DNA from: Drosophila pseudoobscura
Taxonomy: Eukaryota; Arthropoda; Insecta; Diptera; Drosophilidae
DNA length: 64,000 nt
Assembly: GCF_009870125.1 (NCBI RefSeq)
Contig: NC_046681.1
Span: 23,830,001-23,894,000, forward strand
Direction: 5' to 3'
Made by a program: the position numbers and the translations under genes. The notes under the pieces are model-generated. The model saw only the letters and a program-made list of their open reading frames with translations, was not told the DNA's origin and ran no database searches. Positions 1 through 13,419 of this stretch are shown in pieces (position 1 is the first letter of the stretch; each line of letters opens with the position of its first letter).

Positions 1-200
1 AAGTCTCTGTTCTCAAAAGTCTCTGTTCTCAAAAGTCTCTCTTCTCGAAAGTCTCTCTTCTCGAAGTCTCTCTTCGCGAAGGTCTCTCTTCTCGAAAGTC
101 TCTCTTCTCAAAAGTCTCTCTTCTCGAAAGTCTCTCATCTCGAAAGTCTCTCTTCTCGAAAGTCTCTCTTTAAAATACTCTGTTCTCGAAAGTCTCCCAA
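1..200. repeat. Tandem array of a ~16-bp CT-rich unit
   Basis: About a dozen copies of a unit close to AAGTCTCTCTTCTCGA run from the window edge to about position 200, with scattered substitutions. The array probably continues beyond the window. No coding signal. Confidence 0.9.
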
Positions 201-812
201 AAACGTGTTCTTAAGAAATTTATTTCCATACAAAATATATTTTGCTGTTATCGCCATTTTCGATGTGAAACGTATAAAACTATTTTTATTGTTATTAAAA
301 AAATTTATATTGAATTTTTTGTGCCTTTTTGTTTTGTACTTATTAACAGAACCCAAAGATAAATATAAAATAAATCAAGAAAAAAAGTGTTGAAAAAAAA
401 TGTACTAAGGTAAATCATATAAATAATACATAAAAATATAAAAAAAACATAAAACATTACATAAATAAAAAAAAAATTTACGTTTTTAAAAAATTTATAT
501 AAGAAAAACATTTTAAAAAAATTTAAATAATTAAACAATTTAAAATAAAATTAAAATAATTAAACAATTTAAAAAAATTTAAATAATTAAAAGACTATTA
601 CAAACAAATATTTAACAACATATTACAAAAAAAAAATACTACAAAAAAATATTTAAAGAAAATACTACAACAAAAAAAAATATTTTAAAGAATACAACAA
701 AAAATATTTTAAAGAATACAACAAAAAATATTTTAAAAAAATGACACAAACAAATATTAAAAAAAAACTAAATTTATTTAAAAAAAAAAATATTAAAAAA
801 AAACAAAATATA
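201..812. other. AT-rich spacer, no gene seen
   Basis: Very A/T-rich DNA, with runs of A and ATTTAAAA-like words becoming denser after about 400. Short open frames here are low-complexity and unsupported. Confidence 0.7.
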
Positions 813-1805
813 CAGTGGTGCTCATACACTTAAGCCACAAGAACTACACCAAGAATTTAAGCGAATATCAAGAAAAGTTTTTATTTTACAGCTCCCATTT
901 TGTGTCTCAAATTAGTTCTATATGTCAGTGTTTTAATACAACAACAACCAAGTTATGAAAATATATAGTCAGCGAAATAATTAAAAAATCTGAAATCATC
1001 TCCAAAATATCCTGCTCATATACTTAGGCCACCTCAAAAAAAATGGTTAAAAAAGTTAAAATTTGTCCAGTATTCCTAGTATTTTTAATAAAACTATTTT
1101 AATATTTTGTAGGATGACCTTTCTGCTTAAGAAAAGTGAAGCAACGCCTTGGTATTGAATCTACAGGACGTGCCCACTGTTGAGGGGTGATTTTCCTTCA
1201 TTCTTCCTGTAAAATTCGGCACAAATCCTTTTAATTGCTGTTTTTTTTTGGGCAATGACTTGGTTTAGAATTCCCCACAAGTTCTCTATAGGGTTCTGGT
1301 CGGAACTCTCCGGAGACCATTACAAAACATTGATTCCCTCTTGGTTAAGCCACCACTTGACTATCCTGCAGCAATGTATCGGGTCGTTGTCCTGTTATAA
1401 TATCCAGGCAAGTGGCAAATTATCGGCATATTCTCCGGATAAATTATTACTCAGAATGTCTCTCTACATTTCGGCGTTCATAATACCTTGAATCTTCACC
1501 AGGAGATCTAAACAAGATGCGGTGAAACAGCCCCAGACCATGATCGAAGCGCCACAATGTTTAACGGTCTTCTTTGTGTATTCTGGAGGTAATTAGGTCC
1601 TTGGTGGGTATGCACTGTGGCGAATTGAAGGCGCTTTTTAACATTCATGATGGACAGCATCGTGTTTAGATTCAAGGTAATATGAACGCCGAAATGTAGA
1701 GGGACATTCTGAGTAATAATTTATCCGGAGAATATGCCGATAATTTGCCACTTGCCTGGATATTATAACAGGACAACGACCCGATACATTGCTGCAGGAT
1801 AGGAC
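813..1805 (-). mobile_element. Scrambled Tc1-like transposon remnant
   Basis: A Tc1-type end (TA then CAGTGGTGCTCATACACTTA) starts at 813. Read on the minus strand, about 1100-1560 gives broken pieces of a Tc1 transposase, including GASIMVWGCF (near 1530-1560), typical of the family's catalytic core. Stops and frameshifts break it. The block 1369-1488 recurs in reverse complement at about 1679-1798, so the element was internally rearranged. No matching right end is seen; A-rich sequence follows. Non-functional. Confidence 0.75.
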
Positions 1806-2450
1806 ACCACCAAAAAAAAAACTAAATATATTTAAAAAAACTAAATGTATTAAATAAAAAAATATTTTACCAAAAAAAACTAAATATATTTAAAAAAAAA
1901 ATATTTAAAAAAAAAATATTTAAAAAAAAAATAAAAAAAAAATATTTAAAAAAAAATAAAAAAAAATATTTAAAAAAAAATAAAAAAAAATATTTAAAAA
2001 AAAAAAATAAAAAAAATATTTAAAAAAAATATTTAAAAAAAAATAAAAAAAAAATAAAAAAAAAATTTAAAAAAAAATAAAAAAAAAATATTTAAAAAAA
2101 AATATTTAAAAAAAATATTTAAAAAAAAAAATAAAAAAAAATAAAAAAAAATAAAAAAAAATAAAAAAAAATAAAAAAAAATATTTAAAAAATATTTAAA
2201 AAAAAAAATAAAAATAAAAATATTTAAAAAAAAAATAAAAAAAAAATAAAAAATAAAATATTTTAACAAAAAAAATAAATAAACATATTTTAAAAAAATA
2301 TTTAAAAAAAATTAAAAGAAAAAATTTTAAAAAAAAATTAACAAAAAATATAAAAAAAAATATTAAAAAAAAATATTAAAAAAAATTATTAAAAAAAATT
2401 ATTAAAAAAAAATATTAAAAAAAATATTTAAAAAATAATTTAAAAAAACA
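1806..2450. repeat. Low-complexity (AAAAAAATATTT)-type A-rich tract
   Basis: Some 640 bp of A runs broken by TATTT and TAA words. Open frames on the minus strand here encode only F/I/Y/L/K strings and are artefacts of composition. Confidence 0.9.
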
Positions 2451-5340
2451 TTATCTGAAAGACAAGATGTAAAAATAATACTCAATAGAAAATATGAACG
2501 TTTTTCGAATAAATCTTTCTTCGAGTCTTTCATGGTTTCCTACAAAGTATCTCTGAGCTGAAATAGGATGGAAAAGCATTAGCTGTAGCGAGAGTTGTAG
2601 ATACACTACACGATGACCAACAAAATAATGTGTCATTGAATTTATTCCCAGAAATCTATCTTTAAGTCTTCGATCAAAGGCTCATTCATTTTGTCTCCAT
2701 TTCATATCATTATTCTCTTGGCTCCACGAATTCTCTTCGGGCTACCGTCTGTCCCCCTCCATTGATGGGTGAACTGCCTGCCTGGTTGACGTGTAAATAT
2801 TCTGCATTTCCATTAAATGAAACAGAGCTGCAAATGATTTATCGCTGATGAGGCTCAAAATGTTCAGCTCATTGGCTATTGACATTTGGAACAATTGAAT
2901 GCATTCGCAGCGCATTGGCCCTGTCTGTAACTGGCTCTGACTCGCGGCTGTCCGTCCATGGGTTCTTTGTATCTATTTCCAGAGTTTTCCACGCTCTACA
3001 ACACATTGTTGTGCTGCTGTGTAGCCAGCACGCGATGCATCCCGTAACAAATTGGTTTCATTAACTTTTACTATAGCATTTTGGGGCCAGGCCAGCTTGA
3101 TGGCAATAAATTGTTATCTACTCCACATGATGTGCACTGTTTTGCTGCTGCTCCTCCTGTGGATGCCGGCGCTACCTTTCCCAACAGCCACTTCAGTCTT
3201 AATGCCAATACATATTCATTTTGTTGGCAAAATTTTCGCACACATTCGCAGCCACCGGGAGGATACCCAGGGAAGAAGAACAGACTTTGAAAATTGTGTG
3301 GGGAATCAGTTTTATAAAATTGAATTTATTTCGATGGCTCGCTGCTCCTACAGGCAGTAAAGGAAGCAAGGATGCTACATATGTTGTGCCTCCTGTGTGT
3401 GTCTGTGTGTGTGTGTGGTGCTATAAGTATCAATAAGTCCGACGGGGCAACACATCAGCTGGCGTGTAACTAAGAAGGATAAGTGCTTCCACATCCCACT
3501 CTGTTCCGTTCTGTGCTCCGTTCCGTTTCGTTCTGTTTTGCAATCGAAAATTTTCATTATTACTTTCACGGGAGCCTCCGCCGCCATCTATGCATCGATC
3601 TGCAGCCCCTCCGCCCCTCCTTCCCTCTCGCTTTCTCGCCAAACAATTGTTTAGTGGCGCTAGAATTTATTACAATGTTTTTGCGCCACCAATGGGGCTA
3701 TAAATTTCAAAGGTTGTTTGTTCTCCCCTCCCCAGGCGTAATGTGGCAAATAATTGAAAAATTTCTAGACTTCCCACTGATGAAAATGATCCACAAATTG
3801 GCGACGATAGTTTTAAGGCTTAAGAATACTGGATCAATGATACGAATTTCATAGCTGGAAAACAGTGCTTATGGCTCTTTCTCTCTGGTTTTCTTAATAT
3901 TGAATGCAATCCTCAAAGCAAGTCGGTGGGAAATATGTTTTTTTGGTAGTGAATCCCCTCGTCTAACCAGCCTTGTCAGCCCTGCAGGTGTCCCATTTCT
4001 GTGACTCTTTTGAAGCTTTGCAAAAATTCAACAAAAAATTTGCATTTTTACAAACTAAATCCAGTTTTCATCTGCTTTTTTCTTTCAAAAATGTTGTAAA
4101 AAATAAAAAATTAAATCCCCTTAAATAATTGAGGAACTCGTGACAATTTATATCTGCTATTAAGTACGAGAAGGTGTCCCTCGACCTTCTGCGAAGGAGA
4201 AGTTCGAAGCAAAGCAACAAAAAAAAAATCGAATATGCTTACAAGCTATGAAAATCGGTGGAAAACATAGTTGCAAGGAGTTAGAAATATCAAAAATGGT
4301 ATATAAACAATTGCTAAAGTTTTTCCAGGCCACAGACAGCAAAACAACAACAATAGACACCCACACGACAGAAGGAGAGAGAGAGAGAGAAAGAGAGAGC
4401 TCAACACGGAAAGCTTTTAATGCCCAAAGAGTAGTAAATATCAAAGCAGAAGCAGGAGACGCAGGAAGGCAGTGGTAGACAGTAGAAGATGTCTGTCTGT
4501 TTGGCTGCACAAAAGCCACACAGCCCTAGCCACAGACAGGAAGTAAATTCGCAAGGAGTTGGAGAGGATGAGTCTGGAGACTGGCTGGAGTTATTCTGTT
4601 GAGTCGTCTATGGGTTTCCTTCTGGCAATGAATTGCAAATTTCATAGAAATTGTTTTCAAGCGTTTTACACGGCGTATGCGTAACGCATACCAGCTTTGG
4701 CCCTGGATCGCATGGGAAAAGGTGAGGCATTTTCGCTGGCTTCCAACTTCGGTGGCACCCTCCTCGTTGATATGCCTTGTGGGGCCTTACCATTTTGATT
4801 TCATTGACTCGACAACAACAGACGAGGAGCCAGGCACTTCACAAACGACGTCACTTTTATTGGTTTTATTTGTTTATTTGTAGCACAAATTTTTATGATT
4901 TTTTTGCTCTTTAGCTGCGTTCTAAACTGATTTCCATGGGGAAATCATAAGGATAAGCTCGTTCGTTGTGTGTGCGCGCTGCTCTCCTTCATTTGTTTTC
5001 CTATTTGCTGTTCTTTTCGTTGTCATTTGCCGTTGGTTCGGTTCTGTTTTTGATTTGCTTGCTATTTGGTATTTTGCTTTTTGATTTGCTTTCATTTATG
5101 GCCAAGCTACGATTTTCAAGCGAATTCCAAACTAAATTCCCAGAGATGTGTCCGTGTTTATGGTGCCACCATGGGACGCTTGTTTGTTTCTTTTCAATCG
5201 TAATACACGATACTTAATAAATAAATAAATTAATAGAATAATATAATAAACGCGATTATATTGCGTGGTAAAACACATAACGGTTGTAACACATTTGCTA
5301 GCAATTGAAATGCAATTGATTTATCGATTTATTTTTCAAT
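2451..5340. other. Intergenic DNA, no gene recognised
   Basis: Ordinary-complexity sequence with many short, unsupported open frames. It has a short TG microsatellite near 3395-3416 and a GA tract near 4374-4398. I found no protein family, tRNA or transposon end. Confidence 0.6.
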
Positions 5341-5346
5341 AGATTT

Positions 5347-6357
5347 TCAGCACATTTTTAATCGATTTTTCATTCGATTTTTCAAGCGACTTTTCAGTCG
5401 ACTTTTCAGTCGACTTTTCAGTCGACTTTTCAGTCGACTTTTCAATCGACTTTTCAGACGACTTTTCAGTGGACTTTTCAGTGGACTTTTCAATCGACTT
5501 TTCAATCGACTTTTCAATCGACTTTTCAATCGACTTTTCAATCGACTTTTCAATCGACTTTTCAATCGACTTTTCAATCGACTTTTCAATCGACTTTTCA
5601 ATCGACTTTTCAATCGACTTTTCAATCGATTTTTTAATCGATTTTTCAATCGACTTTTCAATCGATTTTTCAATCGACTTTTCAGTCGACTTTTCAATCG
5701 ACTTTTCAATCGACTTTTCAATCGATTTTTCAATCGACTTTTCAATCGACTTTTCAATCGACTTTTCAATCGATTTTTCAATCGATTTTTCAATCGATTT
5801 TTCAATCGATTTTTCAATCGACTTTTCAGTCGACTTTTCAATCGACTTTTCAGTCGACTTTTCAACGACTTTTCAGTGGACTTTTCAATCGACTTTTCAA
5901 TCGATTTTTCAATCGACTTTTCAATCGACTTTTCAATCGACTTTTCAATCGACTTTTCAATCGATTTTTCAATCGACTTTTCAATCGATTTTTCAATCGA
6001 TTTTTCAATCGACTTTTGAATCGCTTTTTTAATCGACTTTTCAATCGACTTTTCAATCGATTTTTCAATCGACTTTTGAATCGCTTTTTTAATCGACTTT
6101 TCAGTCGACTTTTCAATCGACTTTTCAATCGACTTTTCAATCGACTTTTCAATCGACTTTTCAATCGATTTTTCAATCGATTTTTCAATCGACTTTTGAA
6201 TCGCTTTTTTAATCGACTTTTCAGTCGACTTTTCAATCGACTTTTCAATCGACTTTTCAATCGACTTTTCAATCGACTTTTCAATCGACTTTTCAATCGA
6301 CTTTTCAATCGACTTTTGAATCGCTTTTTTAATCGACTTTTCAGTCGATTTTTCACG
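5347..6357. repeat. 12-bp satellite, unit TTTTCAATCGAC, about 84 copies
   Basis: A nearly uninterrupted tandem array of TTTTCAATCGAC, with variants TTTTCAGTCGAC and TTTTTCAATCGA. The right part carries a variant pair containing TTTTGAATCGCTTTTTTAATC at about 6013, 6073, 6193 and 6313. The blocks 6061-6180 and 6181-6300 are near-identical 120-bp higher-order repeats. Because 12 is a multiple of 3, long open frames arise on both strands (DFSI-, KSRL- and FNRL-type repeats). I do not consider these genes. Confidence 0.95.
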
Positions 6358-8460
6358 CCGCTCGAATTAGCTCCCAATTTAATAAATAAATTGGTACCCA
6401 GGGAACACCACGGGGAGGCCATTGCAAAGCATTGCAATGGGGTCACTCTTGGGGACCTTCGAGTCGACTTGAGCCGCTTTTAAAAGCATTTGTAAGCTCC
6501 ATTGTTCCCCAAACACGGCCAGTGCGAAGGCCGAAAAAGAGAGCAAACGATGGCTAGTATCAACGGCTGTCTTAAAGGAAGCCGATTTGTAGCAGTGTTC
6601 TTAGAGTTAAATTAAGTGCAAATTTGCACTCTTGCATATATATATATAATTGTATATGTATACATATATCTCTCTTCAGATTTGTTGTGAATTTAATTTT
6701 GGATTGTTTTTGAAAACATTTGAACTTCTTTCCACACCACCTTGTATTGAGGTAAAGTTCAGGGCGCGCTTTTTTTAATGTGGTATCCCCAAAAGGTAGG
6801 CCTATTCCACAAAACCACTGTCTCAATAATGGCCAAAACCAAGCCTAATCTTGTTACGTGCCTTTAAATAATCCTAGTCTTATGAATATAATATGTTCTA
6901 TGCCATATTTTTGATTGTAAACTACGTTATTCGATAATACCCTTGCACACACTTCAAATACCAATCATTTAATCCCCTCCATTAGCTTTCCTTCAATTTC
7001 GAGTTTCTTTTGGGTTCGAAATCTGTCAAAAGTTAGTCCCAGAATCCACCAAAACATCGCCCGTCACAAAGAAATCCTCCCTTTTTCGCAATAAACCTTT
7101 TCGCTTGGCCAACGAAAAATTAAAAATCAACTTTAATTAGCGTCCAAGTTGCAAGGCGGAAATCAATTGAAGTGCACACATTCTCTCCCCCTCTCTCTCT
7201 CTCTCCCTCTCGCTGCCGTCTCTGTCTAATTGCAACTTAGCCACGCCCAGTTGGTTAAGCAGAAGGAGGACCAGAAACCGTAGAGAGCTGCCAAACACTA
7301 TTAAGAAACACACGGATGCCCGACGACTTGGCTCCCAAATGAAATGTAAAGAAAATGTTATTTATGGCCAATTTCATGAGTGTCTGGTGCGGCTGCTGGT
7401 GCGGCTGCTGGTGCCTCCTGTTGCTCTCTCGTCCAGAGAAGTGGAGAAGATTCCTCTTGGCAGGAAGGCTTGCCCCCGGAATGCGTGCGTGTTTGATGCC
7501 TGTGCATCGCCGAGGAATGCAATGAAATCTGTAATGCAAAAGGCGAGTCGAACTAGAAAGAACGAGGAGCAGGCCAAGCTATTTATTTTTTTGTTGGTGA
7601 TGGAAGCGTGAGCTGTGCAAATTTCCCATAGTCGAAAGGATACTCAAGGTGTAAATCCATTGGAATCTTTAGGGAATTCCTAGAAAAAGCTCTTCTCTAG
7701 CCACGCTCACGCTCCCATCTCTAGCAGAGGGAGAGCAGTCGATAATGGACACACACACACACACACACACCCTTCCCCCCCCCCCCCCCCCACATGTATG
7801 GATGTATGGATGGATGCAGAGACGACGTGTAGTCGCTGTCTGTGGCTCTTTCTCTCTCCTTTTCGCCCCTTTTCTGTGTGTGGAATCGAATGCAGGTTAA
7901 ATGAAAATGTTATTTCATTTGGCCGCCACTTAGAGTGTCGGAAATTGAAATTTATATCCGTGTTTCTGGCCAGGATGTGGAGTACCAACCAAGGAGGGCA
8001 AGAAAGGGTATTATTGGAGGAGTTCGGAGTAACAGAAGAATCCCCAGGGGCAGAGCCAGGGGCAGGGGCAGAGCCAGAAGCAGAAGTAGCCCATTGAGAA
8101 GCGAATTTATTCGATTGTGGTTTATTGCCCCGATTGCTCAGCTGCTACCAATTTAAGTTCTCATTCTCTTCTTTCTCCTTCGTGGCCTCTATGTGGCCAC
8201 GCCCCTCCCGCCCCACAATTTCGGAGGTAATGCTCTGTGACACTTTTAGATGATATTAATATCGAATTTATTCCTCAACTTTGTTTTAATTTATTGCACT
8301 TTTGGTCTCTGGGCTCGTCTCGTCTCAGCTGTGCTCGGCCGCTCATTTGGATTCAGTTTGTAAATAGTCTGTTTTTGGCACAGTCAACACACTTTATGGT
8401 GCACATCTGTTGGCTCTACTCTCTGCTTCTCTTCGTCCTTGCACGTGCCACTGTGTTAGG
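6358..8460. other. Intergenic DNA, no gene recognised
   Basis: Mixed sequence with CT-rich runs (about 7183-7212), a CA microsatellite followed by a C run (about 7749-7793) and short open frames without homology that I can recognise. Confidence 0.55.
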
Positions 8461-9300
8461 AAGCATTCAAAACAAAGATCGACGAGATCTACAAGACAAG
8501 ATCTAAAGAAAGATCTAATGAATTAACTGAAGAAAGGTTAGAAAGATCCAAAGCAAAAGCAGGAAGATGTGAAATATCGAAGGAATGATTTGAAAAATCA
8601 TTAATCAACAAAATAAGGGCTAAAAGATTGCAAGGAAAGATCTGAAATATCTGAAATTTATCTAAAAGAATTAAAATATGAACTAAAATATCCAAAAAGG
8701 TTAAAAACGATCAAGTGAACTAAAATATTAAAAGCTATCTAAAATATAAAACGCGATCTAAAATATCAAGTGTTCTAAAATATCGAAAATGGTCGAAAAT
8801 AGAAAGTGATCTAAAACGTCTAAAAACTATCAATAATATCTAAAACTGATCCACAAAAATTCTAAAAAAAAAATTTAAAAAAATAAAATCTAACAAAAAA
8901 AAAACAACTTTAAAAAAACAACTAAAAACAACTTTAAAAAACAACTAAAAACAACTTTAAAAAACAACTAAAAACAACTTTAAAAAAACAACAAAAAACA
9001 ATTTAAAAAAAAAACAATTTAAAAAAAAAAACAATCTAAAAAAAAAACAATTTAAAAAAAAACAATTTAAAAAAAACAATTTAAAAACTAAAAACAATTT
9101 AAAAACTAAAAACAATTTAAAAAAAAAACAATTTAAAAAAAACAATTTAAAAAAAAAAAACAATTTAAACAAAATCAATTTAAAAAAAACAATATAAAAA
9201 AACCACCTAAAACAAGAAAACTAAAAAAAATTTAAAAATAAAAAACTAAAAAAAAACTTTCAAAAGATTTAAATGTTCCAAGAATCAACAATTTCAACAT
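8461..9300. repeat. Degenerate AT-rich short repeats
   Basis: About 8480-8850 is built from diverged copies of GATCTAAAATATC-like words. About 8870-9240 is built from AAAAACAACTTTAAAAA and AAACAATTTAAAAAA words. Low-complexity, no coding potential. Confidence 0.8.
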
Positions 9301-9378
9301 CTCTGATGCCATAAGGCGATGATTGATCCCTTTTGGATAATAAATCTCCCACACTATGTATAAAATATACTTTTAAAA

Positions 9379-10500
9379 CGAGGGGGAACGTTGTGAGTTG
9401 CTGCGGACACCGCAACTCTAAAGTTATACCCGATACTAAATCAGTATGGCTCTCCTCCGGCAGACGCCGCTAATATTTAACAACACGACAAAGAGTGCGT
9501 GCGAGAGAGACAGAAAATCAGTATGAGCGTGACGTCGGGCGCTGCGTAGCCACTGCAAATTGATTTGTTCCTTTTGGCTATAAAAATGATCTGATCTGAT
9601 CCAGATTCACCAATCTGATAGATATGGTCATTATCTATGATTCTGCGTTTTTAGTTTTCTCGTATCCTCAATATTGTGGATGCAACAGATTTTCGTCTTT
9701 TGTGGGGGCGGAAGGGGGTGGGGCGAAATTTTGAGATATACTTTTTCTAGTGAGATCTAACAGGAGTGCGGATACTAAACTTGGTTACTCTAGCCATAAT
9801 AGTCTCTGAGATTTGTGAATATCCCCAGACTTGCATCCTTTGCGGGGGCGGAAGGGGGTGTGGCAAAATTTTAAAACAAACTCGTCTCGGTCCGATATAT
9901 TAGGAGTGTGGATACCAAATTTGGTTGCACTAGCTTTTATAGTCTCTGCGATCTAGGCGCTAATGTTTTACTCTAAGCAAAGCCGCCTATGCTACGTGTG
10001 TGTTAGAGAGAGACAGGGCGAGAAAAAATGAAATTGTTTTCTTGATGCTGGCTATAATAGTAATACGATCCAATTCAGATTCTGCAGTCTAAAAGATATG
10101 GTCATTCTCTACGATTCTGCGTTTTTGGTTTTCTTGTATCTTTAAAATTGTGGATGCCACAGATTTTCGCCCTTTGTGGGGGCGGAAGTGGGCGGGGCAA
10201 AGCTTTGAAATATTTTTGGAGCAGTGACATATCACAGAAGTCTGGATCCAAAACATCGTTGCTCTAGCTCTTATAGTCTTTGAGCATTAGGCGCTGAAGG
10301 GGACGGACAGACGGACAGACGGACGGACGGACAGACGGACAGACGGACGGACAGACATGGCTCAATCGACTCGGCTATTGATGCTGATCAAGAATATATA
10401 TACTTTATGGGGTCGGAAACGATTCCTTCTGGACGTTACACACATCCACTTTTACCACAAATCTAATATACCCCAATACTCATTTTGAGTATCGGGTATA
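9379..10500 (-). mobile_element. DINE-1/INE-1-like Helentron-type element, copy A
   Basis: About 1.12 kb. The right end reads inward from TATACCCGATACTC (reverse complement of 10487-10500). It contains the hallmark block around ACTTTATGGGGTCGGAAACG (10403-10422) and a GACGGACA-type pentamer tract (10303-10357), both typical of Drosophila DINE-1. Several GTGGGGGCGGAA blocks (9703, 9843, 10177) show internal repetition. The left end is GAGGGGGAACGTTG. A nearly identical copy lies inverted at 13803-14933. DINE-1 elements are non-autonomous and carry no gene. Confidence 0.85.
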
Positions 10501-12222
10501 ATTACACCTTAAGCATCCGCTTTATAAAATAATTCCCCCATATATCATCACAACCGATCAAAACTGTATTTGAATGCAATCGTTCATTCGGGGTTTTCGT
10601 CTAGTTTTTCTTGGGGTCTGCAGCCTTCGCCACCCTCCACACCACCAGAACTCTGCATATCTTTCTATCCCAATAATACGTATACGGTTTTAGGCCCAGC
10701 TTTGTCTTAATTTATTGTTATTTCCGAATTATTTGGGCCATGTAAACATGGGAGGGAAGAGAGGAACTCGATCCACACATCTGGGTATCTGCGTATCTGT
10801 ATATCTGGATATAGCCTGTACAATTTAATTAAGTTTGTTGCTCTCTGCCTAAACAGCACCCATCCACCACTCGACACGGACCCAGATGTGCCTCTCGATT
10901 GAGTGCACTGCTGTTGTTGTTCTTGTCAGTTGATTGTTTCGGTTGCAGTTCAGATTTCGGCCTTATTCGGGGGGCAATTTCATTGTCACATGGCTGGTCA
11001 GGGCAGGGCATCGAACATCATAATGATCTCCCCTAATTGCATTTGGGGGCATGCAACCTAGTTTCTGGGCTAAATAAATACTAATAAAACCACTTATGAA
11101 TTTCTTCAACGAAGAGAAGCAGAGAGTGCCTTGTCGGAGATTGAGATATAATGTGGCGTTTTTTGTTGTGAAATAAGCTAGGGATATTTAATAAATATTA
11201 CTTGGAACGATTGATGGCCGATATTTGTATCTTGTTTAGAATCAAATTTGCTGAGAACATAATCTAAGAGCGAGTTGCCATCTACCCTCTCCCCGGGATG
11301 TCAATGCAAAGCACACTATAAGTAGGCCTCACTGTAGAGTAGATGGCTTGAGCTGTCTCGGCAATAGAGAGCCTGCATTCACGCACTGCTCCGACAACAT
11401 CTGTCCTTGACCTCTAGAGGCCTGCGATCCACGCTCTGCCACGTTTCCAAGAGCGAAGGACAACCATCTCCCACGTCCTTTGTCTCAGACTCTCTTGAAG
11501 ACCAGCACTGCACGGCCTTTTGATTCAACCCCCACCAAAAAAGTCTCTTCAACAACTATAAATTCGTTGTGGCAGACCCTGGACAAGCGGAGCTTAACTC
11601 CAGCCTGAAATAGATTCCTTTCAGTGCCTATGAATGCTGTGGGGATCGTGCATATGCAGAATTGAATGGAAATGTTTTCAGTTTCCAAAAAGCTCGAGGC
11701 TGCAAACGAATCCCCTAGACATCTTATATACCCAAAGTACAAAGGCCGCCCCGTGCCTGTTCTGACGAAAGGTTTTTTTTCATGCAGTGAAACCCGCAGG
11801 AACCCCCCAGGTTTCCTACAATATCTCCTCAAATTTATCCAAAGAATCCTCTAATTATTAATTTCTGAGTAATCTGCGCATTGTCCCCCCTCCCCCGCAA
11901 TGATGCCACCCCTCTATTGCCGCCTTGTAAGCCGCTGCTGTTGTGGCAGCAAATGTGCCGCCCAAAAAGTGCATAGACACGTGCCACTTTGGAGACATCT
12001 CCGTTGCCATTTTCCCAGTTCTGATCTCCCTCTGCCCCAGCCCCTGCCCCTGTCCCTGCCACCACACGTGGCAAGCGACGTGTTGCAAATTATTTCGACA
12101 TCTGATTTTAAGCGGAAAACAAGAGATGGAGAAACGAAACGAAACGAGAAACGGGGACGAGAAGAGAGTAGGGATTTCCTCGTCCACTCTCTGTCTAAGC
12201 GAGAAATGACTGGATAAAGAGG

Positions 12223-12262
<40 letters not shown>

Positions 12263-12695
12263 AGACAGTACGGACTCTAGAGGGGAGGGGGAGGGGGGGA
12301 TACCTCTGGTCCTGCTCCTGGCCTGTCGTTCTGAATTTTCGGGAGGCCACTTATGGCCTTTCTGTGTAAACTTTTGAGTGCATTTTTCGTTGCAGTCCAA
12401 ACAAAAGGCAAGAGCCGGAGCTGGAGCTGGAGACCCGGCCAAATGGGGCACATTATGAAGCGCGTTGGTCCAAGTACACCGAAAGAAATTCCGCATAAAG
12501 TGCCACCGAAATGGGGATTTTCTTCGGGTAGTTTCTTTGGTTTTTTCTCAGTGCAATTCAAAGTTTGAGTTTTCATAGCTGAAAAAGAGGAGGCCCCCCC
12601 ATCCCCCCCCTTGATGCATCAGAAAGCGTTGCAGTTGGTGACATTTGCATGAACATAAAAAGCTCATGCACAGCAATTTGCGACTTTGCCAGTGA
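10501..12695. other. Intergenic DNA, no gene recognised
   Basis: Includes a long CA microsatellite (about 12226-12260) and purine-rich tracts near 12280-12300. Several overlapping open frames on both strands have skewed composition and no recognisable family. Confidence 0.55.
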
Positions 12696-12707
12696 CATTA
12701 AACGTGG

Positions 12708-13035
12708 ACAGCAGCAGGAGGAGGAGGAGGAGGAGGAGGAGGAGGAGGAGGAGGAGGAGGAGGAGGAGGAGCAGGAGGAGCAGCAGGAGGAGCAGCAGGA
12801 GGAGCAGCAGGAGGAGGAGCAGCAGGAGGAGGAGCAGGAAGAGGAGTAGCAGGAGGAGGAGCAGCAGGAGGAGGAGGAGGAGGCGGAGCAGGAGGAGGAG
12901 CAGGAGGAGGAGCACGAGGAGGAGCTGGAGGAACAGGACGAGGAACAGGAGGAGGAGGAGCAGCAGGAGGAGGAGCAGCAGGAGGAGGAGCAGCAGGAGG
13001 AGGAGCAGCAGGAGGAGCAGCAGGAGGAGGAGTAG
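12708..13035. repeat. CAG/GAG purine-rich minisatellite
   Basis: About 330 bp of GAG runs and CAGGAGGAG units, giving poly-E/Q, poly-R/S, poly-L, poly-S/C and poly-P/A open frames on both strands depending on frame. The open frames follow from a repeat with unit length a multiple of three, so none is called a gene. Confidence 0.9.
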
Positions 13036-13419
13036 CAGAAGCACAAGCAGCCCCAAAACTAGCCCCAAGTATGGCATCTGGAAGGGGGTAAAGGGTGGCG
13101 ATTTTTGGGGGCACAGAGAGGTTCACAGCAATGCGGTCTAGTCAGTGAAGGCTCATTTTGGGTCGAACAGAGGCGTCGTCCGGGACTCAAAGGGGATTTC
13201 AGATGGAGGAATATTTCAGAAAATTACCTAGAAATACTTTCGAGCGAAAGAATCAATCAATCTCTTAAATACTAGAACATACTAAGAGCTCAATAAATTT
13301 TCAGAAAAGGAATACAAAAAAATTCCAGAAAATTCTCAAAGATTTTTGTAGATTTATTCTCATTCACATTGCCATGAGAAAATGTTGTATTTTTCTTTAT
13401 AAAAAATACACACCAATAT
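13036..13419. other. Intergenic DNA, no gene recognised
   Basis: Short spacer between the purine array and a transposase fragment. Nothing recognised. Confidence 0.5.

Noticed and set aside
2033..2269. Phe-rich membrane-like peptide on the minus strand
   Set aside because: Poly-A DNA read in reverse; no gene signals.
5347..6357. CRISPR-like or protein-repeat locus
   Set aside because: Units are contiguous with no unique spacers, and the sequence is eukaryotic satellite DNA.
5347..6483. Long open frames of DFSI, KSRL and FNRL repeats on both strands
   Set aside because: They follow from a 12-bp satellite whose unit length is a multiple of three. They exist on both strands at once and have no start context, splice signals or family.
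11485..11832. 115-codon minus-strand frame
   Set aside because: No domain, no splice context, overlapping frames on the other strand; treated as chance.
12573..13141. Poly-E/R/L/S/P open frames of 137-157 codons
   Set aside because: Pure composition effect of the GAG/CAG array, open in most frames of both strands.
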